A stretch of 64,000 bases of DNA from Shewanella amazonensis SB2B (GTDB taxonomy: Bacteria; Pseudomonadota; Gammaproteobacteria; Enterobacterales; Shewanellaceae), in NCBI RefSeq assembly GCF_000015245.1, contig NC_008700.1, positions 1,432,001 through 1,496,000 on the forward strand, given 5' to 3'. Positions within the stretch are counted from its first letter, which is position 1. Each line of letters opens with the position of its first letter. Made by a program: the position numbers and the translations under genes. Shown piece after piece: positions 36,429 to 45,414 of this stretch. The notes under the pieces are model-generated. The model worked only from the letters and a program-made list of their open reading frames with translations, was not told the DNA's origin and ran no database searches.

Positions 36429-37656
36429 CGTAGGTAGCAACTGTTTGCCTGAAAACCTCAACGATTGCTGGCTCAATCCCGAGTTTGTACTCGTCGGTGC
36501 TGACGATGCATCTGAGTTTGGTGTAACAGGCAATGCCATTGCGGCTTTAGTGCCGGATGTGTGGCTGAAAATAAGCCAAGGCCACATCGAGACCATATCG
36601 CGTAGGCCCGATGTCGATTTACCTCAATATCGGCTGCCGGGCATTCTGGCTCCGGCGCTGGTGGATACCCAGGTTAATGGCGGTGGTGGGGTTCTCATCA
36701 ATCACCAGCCCACGGCGGCTGGTATCAACACCCTTACTCAAACCCACGGCCAGTATGGGACCGGCGCACTTTTGCCCACGGTAATAAGTGACAATCTTGC
36801 CGTGATGGAGCAGGCGCTCGACGGCGCCATTGCCGCAAGGCAAGGGGGCGATGCCGCTGTGGTGGGCATTCATTTTGAAGGGCCGCACCTGTCACTCGCC
36901 AAAAAGGGGTGTCACAGTCCGGCACTTATTCGCCCCATCGGCGAGGCGGAAATGACTCTCTACGCGGACGCTGTCGCCGCCCTCGGATGCTGCATGGTGA
37001 CATTGGCACCGGAAACTGTCGAACCGGCCGATATCGCGCGTTTGGTGGCGCTCGGTGTCAGGGTCAGCCTTGGCCACTCCAATGCCGATGTTGCCACGGT
37101 CGAGGCCAGTCTCGCGGCGGGGGCCAGTGGATTCACCCACCTCTTTAATGGCATGTCGGCCCTGCAAGGGCGAGAGCCGGGTATGGTGGGGGCCGCGCTG
37201 GCCTGCCCTGAAGCATATTGCGGCATTATTCTGGATGGGGAGCATGTGCACGCCACCTCGGCGACCCTGGCCTGGCGCCTTAAAGGCACTCGGCGACTCA
37301 TGTTGGTCACGGATGCCATGTCGCCCACAGGCACCCGGGAAGAGAGTTTTGAATTTTTCGGTGGCAAGGTGCACAGGGATGGCATGGTGCTTCGGGACGA
37401 ACAGGGTTCATTGGCGGGCTCTGTGCTGACCATGACGGCAGCGGTGCGTCAGGCCTGTGCCATGCTCGGCGTGAGTGCGGCCGAGGCCCTGTGGATGGCT
37501 ACAGCCACACCGGCCGCATTTTTGGGCCTGAAGGACATAGGCCGATTGGCGCCGGGTAATCGCGCCGACCTGTTGCTGCTGGATGATGCCCTTTATCAAC
37601 TGGGCCGCTGGCAAGCCGGTCAGCTGGTGGCAGGCCAAGAGCCTCCATTGGATTAA
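36421..37656 (+). CDS. agaA: N-acetylgalactosamine-6-phosphate deacetylase (AgaA)
   Basis: A 411-residue amidohydrolase of the NagA type. Metal and catalytic positions are visible: E153 in HFEGPHLS, H219 in SLGHSNAD, H240 in FTHLFNGM and the catalytic D298 in LVTDAMSPTG. The first 50 residues, with several Asn/Asp and Cys residues, are longer than in E. coli NagA (382 residues). It removes acetate from GalNAc-6-P to give GalN-6-P, the AgaS substrate. Shewanella carries a distinct variant called AgaAII, and this gene fits it by context. The start overlaps the end of agaK. Confidence 0.9.
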   Translation: MADVGSNCLPENLNDCWLNPEFVLVGADDASEFGVTGNAIAALVPDVWLKISQGHIETISRRPDVDLPQYRLPGILAPALVDTQVNGGGGVLINHQPTAAGINTLTQTHGQYGTGALLPTVISDNLAVMEQALDGAIAARQGGDAAVVGIHFEGPHLSLAKKGCHSPALIRPIGEAEMTLYADAVAALGCCMVTLAPETVEPADIARLVALGVRVSLGHSNADVATVEASLAAGASGFTHLFNGMSALQGREPGMVGAALACPEAYCGIILDGEHVHATSATLAWRLKGTRRLMLVTDAMSPTGTREESFEFFGGKVHRDGMVLRDEQGSLAGSVLTMTAAVRQACAMLGVSAAEALWMATATPAAFLGLKDIGRLAPGNRADLLLLDDALYQLGRWQAGQLVAGQEPPLD

Positions 37657-37723
37657 AAGCGCCCTTATTGGCAAAAGTGCAGAAATAAAAGAAACCGGAA
37701 TGGAATAGAAGCTGGATAACCCT

Positions 37724-39040
37724 ATGGAAAATATAATGAAAACAACCAAGACCTCTTCCACGCTGTTACCCATGGTGCTGATTGGCATCCTGTTTTTTGT
37801 GTTCGGGTTTGTCACCTGGCTCAACGGCGCCCTGATCCCGTTTTTGAAAATTGCATGCGAACTCAATGAGCTGCAGGCCTATATGGTCACCTTTGTGTTT
37901 TACATCGCCTATTTTGTGATGGCGTTGCCCATGTCCGGGCTACTCAGCCGTTTTGGCTACCGCGCCGGGCTGCAAATTGGTTTGGGGGTGATGGCGCTTG
38001 GGGCTCTGCTATTTATTCCCGCGGCGTTCAGCCACACCTTCGGACTGTTTTTACTGGCGCTCTTTGTGTTGGGAACCGGGCTTACGATCCTGCAAACCGC
38101 CGCCAACCCCTACATAGTGGTGATTGGCCCCAGCGAGAGCGCTGCCATGCGCATCAGCTGTATGGGCGTGGTGAACAAGGGCGCGGGTATTCTGGTGCCG
38201 CTTATTTTCAGTGCCTGGGTGCTGACCGGGACGGAGGCCTACACAGAAACCGCGCTGGCGGCCCTGTCTGAAGCCGATAAAACTGAGGCTTTGCAGGCCC
38301 TGTCGGCCAGGCTGGTGGAACCTTACCTTGCCATGGCGGCAGTCCTGATAGCGCTGCTGTTTTATGTGCGTTTTTCACCTTTACCAGAGCCGAATCTCAG
38401 TGCCAATGAATCATCGCAAAAGAGCCACTGGCGGGAGCTGCTCAAGTATCCTCAGGTGATCTTGGGGGCCCTGACGCTGTTTTTGTATGTGGGCGCCGAA
38501 GTGATTGCCGGCGACAGTATTGGCCTCTATGGACAACATCTGGGACTGAGCAATTTCGGGGTACTGACCTCCTACACCATGGCGTTTATGGTGCTGGGAT
38601 ATCTGGTGGGCATTGCCACCATCCCCAGATTTATCAGTCAGAAAACTGCATTGGCGTGCTCGGCAATTGCCGGATTGGTGTTTACTCTGGGGATCATGTT
38701 TGGTGACGAGCAGGGCACCACGCTTGCCAGCTGGCTGTTGCAGCCCTTTGGTATAGCGCCGGTACCCAATACTGTTCTTTGTCTGGCGCTGCTTGGTTTT
38801 GCCAATGCGCTGGTGTGGCCCGCTGTCTGGCCCCTGGCGTTGCACGGGCTTGGCCGCCTGACGGCGACAGCGTCAGCTTTGCTGATTATGGGTATTGCCG
38901 GTGGCGCCCTGTTGCCACTTGCCTACGGTGCACTGGTGCAATCCGGACTCAGCCATCAGCTCGGTTATGGCTTGCTGCTTCCCTGCTACGGCATGATTTT
39001 CTTCTATGCCGTGAAGGGTCACAGCCTGCGTAAAGCCTGA
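37724..39040 (+). CDS. agaP: MFS sugar permease of the GalNAc locus (FucP-like, AgaP)
   Basis: A 438-residue 12-helix transporter of the FucP sugar:H+ symporter group. It begins with LFFVFGFVTWLNGALIPFLK, a typical FucP start, and carries GTGLTILQTAANPYI in helix 4. It lies 67 bp after agaA in the same orientation and would import GalNAc across the inner membrane before AgaK acts. An in-frame ATG at 37736 is an alternative start. A terminator follows at 39069. Confidence 0.87.
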   Translation: MENIMKTTKTSSTLLPMVLIGILFFVFGFVTWLNGALIPFLKIACELNELQAYMVTFVFYIAYFVMALPMSGLLSRFGYRAGLQIGLGVMALGALLFIPAAFSHTFGLFLLALFVLGTGLTILQTAANPYIVVIGPSESAAMRISCMGVVNKGAGILVPLIFSAWVLTGTEAYTETALAALSEADKTEALQALSARLVEPYLAMAAVLIALLFYVRFSPLPEPNLSANESSQKSHWRELLKYPQVILGALTLFLYVGAEVIAGDSIGLYGQHLGLSNFGVLTSYTMAFMVLGYLVGIATIPRFISQKTALACSAIAGLVFTLGIMFGDEQGTTLASWLLQPFGIAPVPNTVLCLALLGFANALVWPAVWPLALHGLGRLTATASALLIMGIAGGALLPLAYGALVQSGLSHQLGYGLLLPCYGMIFFYAVKGHSLRKA

Positions 39041-39068
39041 TAAGGCTGGTGACATTCGGCTAAAAGAC

Positions 39069-39095
39069 AAAGCCCGGCATGACTGCCGGGCTTTA
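39069..39095. terminator. Intrinsic terminator after agaP
   Basis: The stem AAAGCCCGGCA / TGCCGGGCTTT with a TGAC loop is followed by a T-rich stretch. It ends the aga operon. Confidence 0.85.
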
Positions 39096-39146
39096 TTGTT
39101 TGTTGCGTGCTTCTTTGAGTGCTGTGCTGGGCCATGTCAGCACAGC

Positions 39147-39194
39147 GCGATTTCAACACAGTGCCATTTCAACACAGCGCCATTTCAACACAGA
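39147..39194. repeat. Three tandem 16-bp repeats
   Basis: Three consecutive units close to GCCATTTCAACACAGN, at 39147-39162, 39163-39178 and 39179-39194. The third covers the stop codon and last codons of the PLP decarboxylase gene (minus strand). Confidence 0.8.
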
Positions 39195-40828
39195 GCGTCG
39201 AGGGCCTGCAGTATCTCAGTTTCCCCGCTTGCCAGCGCTCGTTGCTCTTCCAGCACCGCGGCCAGTATGGCCTCGGTTGTGAGGGGATTGGCCAGCACAA
39301 CCCTGAACACGGTGCGCTTGTCGTTACCATAGCGCTTGGGCGTGATACGGGTGCGGGAGACAAAGGATTTACCCTGCTCGCGCTGGGTTTTCTGAATGGC
39401 GCGGGTGAGATCGTCAAGCAGACTGCCAATGGCATCGAGTTTATCTTTGTCGTGCTGCGCTACTGCCTGTGCCAGTGCCAGGCGCACCTTTGCAGGCACG
39501 TATCTGTAGGTCAGCAGGCACAGCTCCGGTTCGCTGATAAGCTCAAAATCCGTTTGGGCCTCAATGAGCCCCGCAAAAAATCGGGCGCGCTCCAGCGAGC
39601 CGTTTATCAGGATTTCGTAGCCTTCGCGGCCAATGATGTTCAAACAGGCATGAACCAGCATCGCCATCCCGGGGCGTGAACCTTCCAGAGTCTGGCTGCC
39701 CAGATCCTTGGAGCCCTGACGCAGGATGTACTCGGCATGATGCTCGATGGCAGAGGCAAAGCTTGGATTTTTAAACAGCACCATACCTGCGCCCATGGGC
39801 ACATACATTTGCTTGTGGGCATCTATGGTGACCGAATCCGCCAGTTCGATACCGCTGAGCAGATAACGATACTTTTCAGACAGCAGGGTAGCGCCGCCCC
39901 AGGCCGCATCCACATGGAAATGGCAGTCTATCTCTTTGGCAAGGGCTGCCATCTCAGCAAGAGGATCCACATTGCCGGTTTCTGTGGTGCCCGCGACGCC
40001 GACAATGGCCATTACCCGGATATTGCGCGCCTGTAATTGGGCTGCAGCAACCCGCATGGCGTCAATATCCACCTTATTATGGGCATCCACCGGTACGCTG
40101 ATGATGTTGTCCCGGCCGATGCCAAGCAGATCTGCGGCTTTGCCGAGGGAGTAGTGACCACGTTCAGACACCAGAATCGCCAAATCATCCCAGCCATAAT
40201 GTTTGAGCGCCTTATGCAGGCCTTCACGGGTCACGCCCCTGAAGTTACCACGGGCTTTCAGTAACTGGTTGCGGGCAATCCACAGCGCTGTGATGTTGGC
40301 AACGGTTCCGCCGGAGCAAAAAGCCCCCAGTGCATGGCTGGCGCTGTGGAGGAAGCCCTGATAGAAATCCTTTTCGCGGCCATAAATCAGGTGGTGCATC
40401 ATGCCCAGCACCTGACGCTCCATGGGGGTAAAGGCCTTGGAGGTTTCGATTTTCACCAGATTCTGATTCAGCCCCACCATCAGTTTCGACAGGGGCAACA
40501 GGAAATAGGGCAGGGCAGAGGTCATGTGGCCGATAAACGATGGCGCAGCAGTGTGTACCGACTGCGCCACCAAATGAGCCATGATGTCATCCACGTAATC
40601 GGAGACAAACTGGGGTTGTGGTGGCACTTCGACACTGTAGAAGTGATCCTCAATATCTGACAGAGGTTGTTCCAGCGCGGCAATATTGTCCTGCAGGAAA
40701 CCGGCAAGATCGGCAGACAGCTGCTGCTCGATACGGCCGAGGGTAGAGTCAGCCGCCTCCGGTACGGTAAAGATCCGCAACAGGTTGTCTTCAGAGGCTG
40801 TGGCCTTGCGCAGGTGTTTTTCTGTCAT
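39185..40828 (-). CDS. panP: PLP-dependent aspartate 1-decarboxylase-like protein (PanP type)
   Basis: A 547-residue group II PLP decarboxylase. The cofactor Lys is K339 in TIDAHKQMYVP, and HVDAAWGG supplies the PLP-ring aspartate. PanP proteins of Vibrio and Shewanella make beta-alanine from aspartate for pantothenate synthesis in place of pyruvoyl PanD. A glutamate or other amino acid decarboxylase cannot be excluded. In S. oneidensis a PLP decarboxylase gene also lies near the mtr cluster, which fits. The start is set at 40828 because the region upstream to an in-frame ATG at 40867 has no ribosome-binding site or typical sequence. A tandem repeat overlaps the 3' end. Confidence 0.8.
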   Translation of the reverse strand: MTEKHLRKATASEDNLLRIFTVPEAADSTLGRIEQQLSADLAGFLQDNIAALEQPLSDIEDHFYSVEVPPQPQFVSDYVDDIMAHLVAQSVHTAAPSFIGHMTSALPYFLLPLSKLMVGLNQNLVKIETSKAFTPMERQVLGMMHHLIYGREKDFYQGFLHSASHALGAFCSGGTVANITALWIARNQLLKARGNFRGVTREGLHKALKHYGWDDLAILVSERGHYSLGKAADLLGIGRDNIISVPVDAHNKVDIDAMRVAAAQLQARNIRVMAIVGVAGTTETGNVDPLAEMAALAKEIDCHFHVDAAWGGATLLSEKYRYLLSGIELADSVTIDAHKQMYVPMGAGMVLFKNPSFASAIEHHAEYILRQGSKDLGSQTLEGSRPGMAMLVHACLNIIGREGYEILINGSLERARFFAGLIEAQTDFELISEPELCLLTYRYVPAKVRLALAQAVAQHDKDKLDAIGSLLDDLTRAIQKTQREQGKSFVSRTRITPKRYGNDKRTVFRVVLANPLTTEAILAAVLEEQRALASGETEILQALDALC

Positions 40829-41265
40829 CTCATCACGTCTGGCTGTCTTGTGCACCGCCGGTGGCATGCCCGGCGGCGAAAAGGGAGCTCACTTTACTGC
40901 AAGGTCTGGTTTGCATCAAGGGTATGCAACAACGGCTTGTGGATAGCAGCCCAAAAGTGACTTGCCCTGCGTAATTTCGCAGTCCAGCCCAAGTCCACGG
41001 TCACATAATCCTTCGGCTTGGAGCAGATCCTCATTTGCCCTGGCCCATTTCAATGCTGGCTATCCACTTGGCCGGTACCCGCCCAGGGCGACTGTAACAG
41101 GTTATCCACCCGGGCCTGTGGCTCGGAATTGGCTGAGTGTACTACCAAGGGTTTTAGAGTGTCGCAGGTGCCGTCAGCGCAGTCGGCCATGGGAAGCGGC
41201 GTTATCTTTACCTTATCAAGCTGAGCAGGCTGACCCGACTGACGGTTTCTGCCACTTGTCCCGCG

Positions 41266-41289
41266 CTGACGCTTTATTTAAAGCGTCAG
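41266..41289. repeat. 24-bp perfect palindrome
   Basis: CTGACGCTTTA-TT-TAAAGCGTCAG is a perfect inverted repeat with a two-base centre, about 265 bp upstream of the M4 protease start. It could be a binding site or an RNA hairpin. Confidence 0.6.
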
Positions 41290-41412
41290 GTGTGAGTGAA
41301 ATATTAATGGGCATATTTATTCCATAATTATCAATTATTTGGGATGTCATTCTGTAAGTGCGGAAAAGACTGTTGGAGCAAAACCCGAGTTAAATCTAAC
41401 ACTTGTATCAAT

Positions 41413-41432
41413 GTGTAACTCATATGTTACAC
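41413..41432. promoter_or_regulatory. Operator-like palindrome upstream of the M4 protease
   Basis: GTGTAAC-N6-GTTACAC lies about 120 bp before the start codon. The spacing and TGTAA-N-TTACA form are close to a TyrR-type box (TGTAAA-N6-TTTACA), but the protein that binds is unknown. Confidence 0.5.
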
Positions 41433-41552
41433 GTAGGTAAATTTAATTTTAATTTAAGGTTGCATTCATTCTTGAGCGCCTGATGGATTTGTGACAGTTT
41501 GTTCCGACCAAGGTGACACTCTTGGACAAAACAACTACAAAAGGATCAGGAC

Positions 41553-43010
41553 ATGAAAGCATACACTTTAATCCCTGCAACACTGGCTCTGTGTGTTTCC
41601 GGCGCACTGCAGGCTGGTAATACCCTGGAACACCGCATGGGCCTGGCCCATGGCAACAGCTTTACTGCCGGTAAATCTTTCACTACTGCTGCTGGTCACC
41701 AAAAAGTTAAGCAACAGCAACTGTTCAATGGTGTAAAGGTGTACGGCCACCACCTGGTCGTGTCCTCTGATGGTGATATTTTTGGTCAGGCCGCCGCTAT
41801 TGAGGCCGACTTTAACGTTACCCCAGCCTTGACCCGTGGCCAGGCGATTGCTGCGCTGAACAAAGTGTATCCCGGCGCCGTGGCATCAGGCCATAAAGAC
41901 GTAGAGCTGGTGATTCTGGCGGAAGGGGATGCCCCACGTCTGGCTTACCGCGTGTCTTTCCTCAGCGAAGGTGTAAACGAGATTTCCCGTCCCGCCGGTT
42001 TGGTGGATGCCATGACCGGTGAGGTGGTGCGTCACTGGAACGAGTTGATGACCGCCAAAAACAGCGCAGGCAAGCCGGGCAACGGCGGTGGCACGACTCC
42101 AGGCACTGCATTTGATGCCACAGGTCCGGGCGGCAATGCCAAAACCGGCCAGTACTACTACGGCAGTGACTTCGGCCCGCTGAACGTTGAAGAGGCCAAC
42201 GGCGTATGTACCATGAACAACGCCAACGTGAAGACAGTGGACATGGCCAACAGTACTCGCCGTGGCAGTGTTTACTCTTTCACCTGTCCTGAAAACACCT
42301 ATCGTGCCATCAATGGCGCATACTCTCCGCTGAACGATGCTCACTACTTTGGCGGCGTGATTTTCAACATGTACAAAGACTGGTACAACACAGCCCCGCT
42401 GACCTTCCAGCTGGAAATGCGTGTTCACTATGGCCGTAACTACGAAAACGCCTTCTGGGATGGCCGTGCCATGTCCTTCGGTGACGGCGCCAGCTATTTC
42501 TATCCTCTGGTGAGTTTGGATGTTTCAGCTCACGAAGTGAGCCACGGCTTCACCGAACAGAACTCAGGCCTGGAATACAGTGCTCAGTCCGGTGGTATGA
42601 ACGAAGCTTTCTCCGATATGGCCGGTGAAGCTGCCGAATTCTTTATGCGTGGCAGCAACGACTGGATGGTGGGTCATGACATCTTCAAAGGTAATGGAGC
42701 CCTGCGTTACATGGACGACCCAACCAAAGATGGTCGCTCAATTGGTCATGCCTCAGATTACACCAGTGGTATGGACGTGCACTATTCTTCCGGTGTGTAC
42801 AATAAGGCTTTCTACCTGCTGGCCAAGAAAAATGGCTGGGATACCCGTAAAGCCTTCGAAGTGTTTGTTCTGGCAAACCAGCATTACTGGACAGCGACCA
42901 GCAATTACAATCAGGGCGCCTGTGGTGTAGAGGCGGCCGCTTCCGATAAGGGTTATGCAGTGTCTGATGTGACCGCCGCCTTTGCGTCGGTTGGCGTAAG
43001 CTGCCAGTAA
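41553..43010 (+). CDS. Secreted M4 family (thermolysin/vibriolysin-like) metalloprotease
   Basis: A 485-residue secreted zinc endopeptidase. The signal peptide covers about 1-21. An FTP-type propeptide follows to about 165 and a Gly-rich linker (GNGGGTTPG) leads to the catalytic domain. The substrate-cleft motif is NAFWDGRAMSFGDG. The zinc site is HEVSH (H327, E328, H331) with E351 in GGMNEAFSD, and the proton-donor His lies in MDVHYSSGVYNKAF. There is no C-terminal PPC domain, so it is a short form. It probably digests extracellular protein. It is monocistronic, with a terminator at 43024. Confidence 0.92.
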   Translation: MKAYTLIPATLALCVSGALQAGNTLEHRMGLAHGNSFTAGKSFTTAAGHQKVKQQQLFNGVKVYGHHLVVSSDGDIFGQAAAIEADFNVTPALTRGQAIAALNKVYPGAVASGHKDVELVILAEGDAPRLAYRVSFLSEGVNEISRPAGLVDAMTGEVVRHWNELMTAKNSAGKPGNGGGTTPGTAFDATGPGGNAKTGQYYYGSDFGPLNVEEANGVCTMNNANVKTVDMANSTRRGSVYSFTCPENTYRAINGAYSPLNDAHYFGGVIFNMYKDWYNTAPLTFQLEMRVHYGRNYENAFWDGRAMSFGDGASYFYPLVSLDVSAHEVSHGFTEQNSGLEYSAQSGGMNEAFSDMAGEAAEFFMRGSNDWMVGHDIFKGNGALRYMDDPTKDGRSIGHASDYTSGMDVHYSSGVYNKAFYLLAKKNGWDTRKAFEVFVLANQHYWTATSNYNQGACGVEAAASDKGYAVSDVTAAFASVGVSCQ

Positions 43011-43023
43011 GGTAAAGCGTACG

Positions 43024-43051
43024 AAAAAGCCCGGACAGTCCGGGCTTTTTT
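43024..43051. terminator. Bidirectional terminator between M4 protease and GGDEF genes
   Basis: AAAAAGCCCGG-ACAGT-CCGGGCTTTTTT lies between two convergent genes; the T-run overlaps the end of the GGDEF gene. Confidence 0.88.
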
Positions 43052-44024
43052 ATTGGCGTTGTTTTGTCTGTTTGGTGCGCTTGTGGTGGTACATGCGGGC
43101 ATCGACGCTTGGCAGTAAGCTGTCGAGTTCGTAATGGGTGGCCGGGTCCAGTTGCAGCATACCAACGGAATAGTCAAATTTAGGCAGCTGGTTTTGGTGG
43201 GCCAGGTGTTCATCCAGCCTTAGCAATACCGAGTTCTCCAACTGCTCGGTTTCCGAGTGGGCCAGCACTAAAAACTCATCACCGCCCCAGCGGGCAACCA
43301 AATCACTGCCCCGGCAGCTCGATTTCAGACTGGTTGCAAAAAAAGCCAGGATCTTGTCTCCCGTGATATGGCCATAATTATCATTGATGGGTTTGAAGCC
43401 ATCCAAATCAAAACTGATCAATACCATTTTACGGCCCAGACGCAGTGCCAGCTGCTGGTTCTTTTCAAACAACTCTTCAAAGCCCCGGCGGTTATAGATT
43501 TTGGTCAGAGGGTCAAGATAGCTTTGATTAAGGAGCTGGTTTTCTCGGTACATGTGAGCCAAATCGGCGTTGATGACATCACGAATGACATTGAGCACCT
43601 TTAAATAGGTGGCAGGGTACTGGGTGACTACATCGGATAATACGCACAGGGTGCCAAAGGTATCGCCGTCGGGCCAGATGATGGGCATACCCAGATAGGA
43701 GATATAGTGATCGTCCTGAAATTCCGGATTGTCATGCCAACGGGGATCCTGGCTTGCATCCGGTACATACAGCAGCTGATTTTTTTGCACCACATAGTGG
43801 CTATAAACGTTTTGGTCTATGGTGGCGATATGTCCTGGGGAATAACGCGTGGTGGGGAGTTCTGAGGCTATCAGCACCTCTATCCCTTTGGTGTTGGCCT
43901 GATTGATAAAGGCTGCGGGTGCGTGGAACATCTCTGCGACTGTATCCACAAGCCGTTGCCACCTCAGCCAGTCAATTTCGTTGACCTGTATGTCACGAAA
44001 TGAGTGATATCCGTAGGCCCTCAT
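43050..44024 (-). CDS. GAF-GGDEF diguanylate cyclase
   Basis: A 324-residue soluble protein. A GAF sensor domain (about 20-150) is followed by a GGDEF domain with intact active site GGDEF at 247-251 and LDPLTKIYNRRG at its start. The allosteric I-site RGSD lies five residues before the signature, so product inhibition by c-di-GMP is likely. It makes cyclic di-GMP from GTP in response to an unknown cytoplasmic signal bound by GAF. There is no transmembrane segment. It stands next to a secreted protease gene, a typical c-di-GMP-controlled output, though this link is only suggestive. Confidence 0.9.
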   Translation of the reverse strand: MRAYGYHSFRDIQVNEIDWLRWQRLVDTVAEMFHAPAAFINQANTKGIEVLIASELPTTRYSPGHIATIDQNVYSHYVVQKNQLLYVPDASQDPRWHDNPEFQDDHYISYLGMPIIWPDGDTFGTLCVLSDVVTQYPATYLKVLNVIRDVINADLAHMYRENQLLNQSYLDPLTKIYNRRGFEELFEKNQQLALRLGRKMVLISFDLDGFKPINDNYGHITGDKILAFFATSLKSSCRGSDLVARWGGDEFLVLAHSETEQLENSVLLRLDEHLAHQNQLPKFDYSVGMLQLDPATHYELDSLLPSVDARMYHHKRTKQTKQRQ

Positions 44025-44059
44025 CGGTGACCTCCGTGTGTCTGTTCCAAGTATTAAGT

Positions 44060-44653
44060 TTAGTTCAGCCCGAGCAGGCCTGATACACGTTGTTGCAACT
44101 TAGGGATGACGTTGGCTTCGAATTCAGGATGGCGTTTAAGCCAAAGCCCGTTGCGGGGGCTGGGGTGGGGCAGAACCAGAAGCTTGGGCCAGTGAGTTTG
44201 CCAATCGGTCGCTTCGAGCGTAAGGCCCCTATGTTCAGGCAAATGCCAGTCAAGCGCATAGGTGCCCAGCAGCAGGGTAAGCTCAACATTCGGAAGATGA
44301 GACAAAAGCTGCTTGCGCCAGGCCGGTGCGCATTCGGGCCTGGGTGGCTTATCCCCCTGACGCCTTCCATGCCGGATGATGGCACCGGGGAAGCAAAACC
44401 CCATCGGCAGTATGGCAAAACGCCCGGGATCGTAGAAGCAGGCCTTATCTACCCCCAGCCAATGGCGAAGCCTGTCACCGCTGGCATCATCGAAAGGTCG
44501 GCCTTTTTCGTGGGTGTTGGCACCAGGTGCCTGACCGGCAATGAGGATTTTGGCGTCGCTTTCTGCCTGCAATATCGGTTTGGGCCCAAGCGGCAGGCCC
44601 GCACATAATTGGCAACCCCGCACCTCTTGCAGCAACGCGGCCAATGTTTGCAT
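44060..44653 (-). CDS. Uracil-DNA glycosylase family protein
   Basis: A 197-residue protein of the COG1573-like uracil-DNA glycosylase superfamily. The active-site region is GQAPGANTHEKGRPFDDASG at about 45-64, and the C-terminal loop is LPHPSPRNG. A CQLC pair near residue 15 is present, but the four-cysteine iron-sulfur set of family 4 is not obvious. It likely removes uracil or another damaged base. The ATG at 44653 overlaps the TGA of the upstream gene (TGATG), so the two genes are translationally coupled. Confidence 0.83.
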   Translation of the reverse strand: MQTLAALLQEVRGCQLCAGLPLGPKPILQAESDAKILIAGQAPGANTHEKGRPFDDASGDRLRHWLGVDKACFYDPGRFAILPMGFCFPGAIIRHGRRQGDKPPRPECAPAWRKQLLSHLPNVELTLLLGTYALDWHLPEHRGLTLEATDWQTHWPKLLVLPHPSPRNGLWLKRHPEFEANVIPKLQQRVSGLLGLN

Positions 44654-45207
44654 CAGAGCTTGCCTGCCAACTGGTACAGGTAGTAGCCCAGCAGCGGATA
44701 CCCAAGGCAGAGCACCAGCACGCACAAATACTTACCGACAGGGGTTTGCTTAGGTCTGGCTGCATGGGCCGTGATAAGCGCGAAGGCCGTAATGGGGCCA
44801 ATAAAACAGCCCATGGCTAAAAAGAGTACCGGCAGGAGCGCTGCAATGAGTGGCCTCGGTGTGACGGATTTTTCAATCAGCAGCCAGGGCAACAGGGCAA
44901 AGGCGAGTGACACCAGCAGAAGGCCACCATTCATCACCAGTTCGGCGCCGCCCCGTGTATCCCAAAGGGTAAGTACAGTACCCAACGCGACCGGCAGCAG
45001 AGACAACAGCAGGTGTTTTTTGGCAAATCCGGTTTGCTGATAAAAGCCCGCGGCGAAAAACGTCAACTGAGCAAGTAAATTCAGCGCCGTAAAGCCCCCG
45101 AGGCCCAGCAGCAAATATGCCGTGGCTCTTGTTCCAGACGGGTCAAAGGCATACACGGGCAATGCGGTCAGTAAAAAGGATAATAACAGTAATATTCTCA
45201 ACGGCAT
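44653..45207 (-). CDS. Small polytopic membrane protein, function unknown
   Basis: A 184-residue hydrophobic protein with about six membrane segments and a possible N-terminal signal peptide (SFLLTALPVYAFD). I do not recognise a family. It is the first gene of a two-gene unit with the uracil-DNA glycosylase gene, overlapping it by one base in TGATG. No repeats or motifs beyond the transmembrane pattern were found. Confidence 0.7.
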   Translation of the reverse strand: MPLRILLLLSFLLTALPVYAFDPSGTRATAYLLLGLGGFTALNLLAQLTFFAAGFYQQTGFAKKHLLLSLLPVALGTVLTLWDTRGGAELVMNGGLLLVSLAFALLPWLLIEKSVTPRPLIAALLPVLFLAMGCFIGPITAFALITAHAARPKQTPVGKYLCVLVLCLGYPLLGYYLYQLAGKL

Positions 45208-45327
45208 GGCATCAAACCCCAGAGATAAGTTTGGTTAACCTTCTCCTAAAGTGGCGCTGCATGCAATGGTGATGATGGGATTTATGATGGCTTTCGGGTG
45301 TTTCTCACGCTTTGGCGGCAAAAAGGC

Positions 45328-45355
45328 AAAAAAAGGGGCAGATCCTCTGCCCAAA
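45328..45355 (-). terminator. Terminator for the M35 protease gene
   Basis: On the minus strand GGGCAGAGGATCTGCCCC is followed by seven T residues (the A-run at 45328-45334). Confidence 0.82.
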
Positions 45356-45414
45356 ATTCACAAGGTAACTGGCCGTTCCCAAAGGGAGTGCCGGCCATGA
45401 GACCGGCGGGTAAA

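Larger units (their letters stand above)
40829..41552. other. Long intergenic region before the M4 protease gene
   Basis: About 720 bp with no convincing gene: a 121-codon open frame at 40962-41327 has no recognisable protein features. Two symmetric sites stand out and are listed separately (41266-41289, 41413-41432). From 41300 on the sequence is AT-rich and probably contains the promoter of the protease gene. AAAGGATCAGGAC precedes its ATG. Confidence 0.5.

Noticed and set aside
40962..41327. 121-codon open frame in the region before the M4 protease
   Set aside because: No start site context, no domain, and Arg/Pro/Ser-rich composition unlike neighbouring genes.
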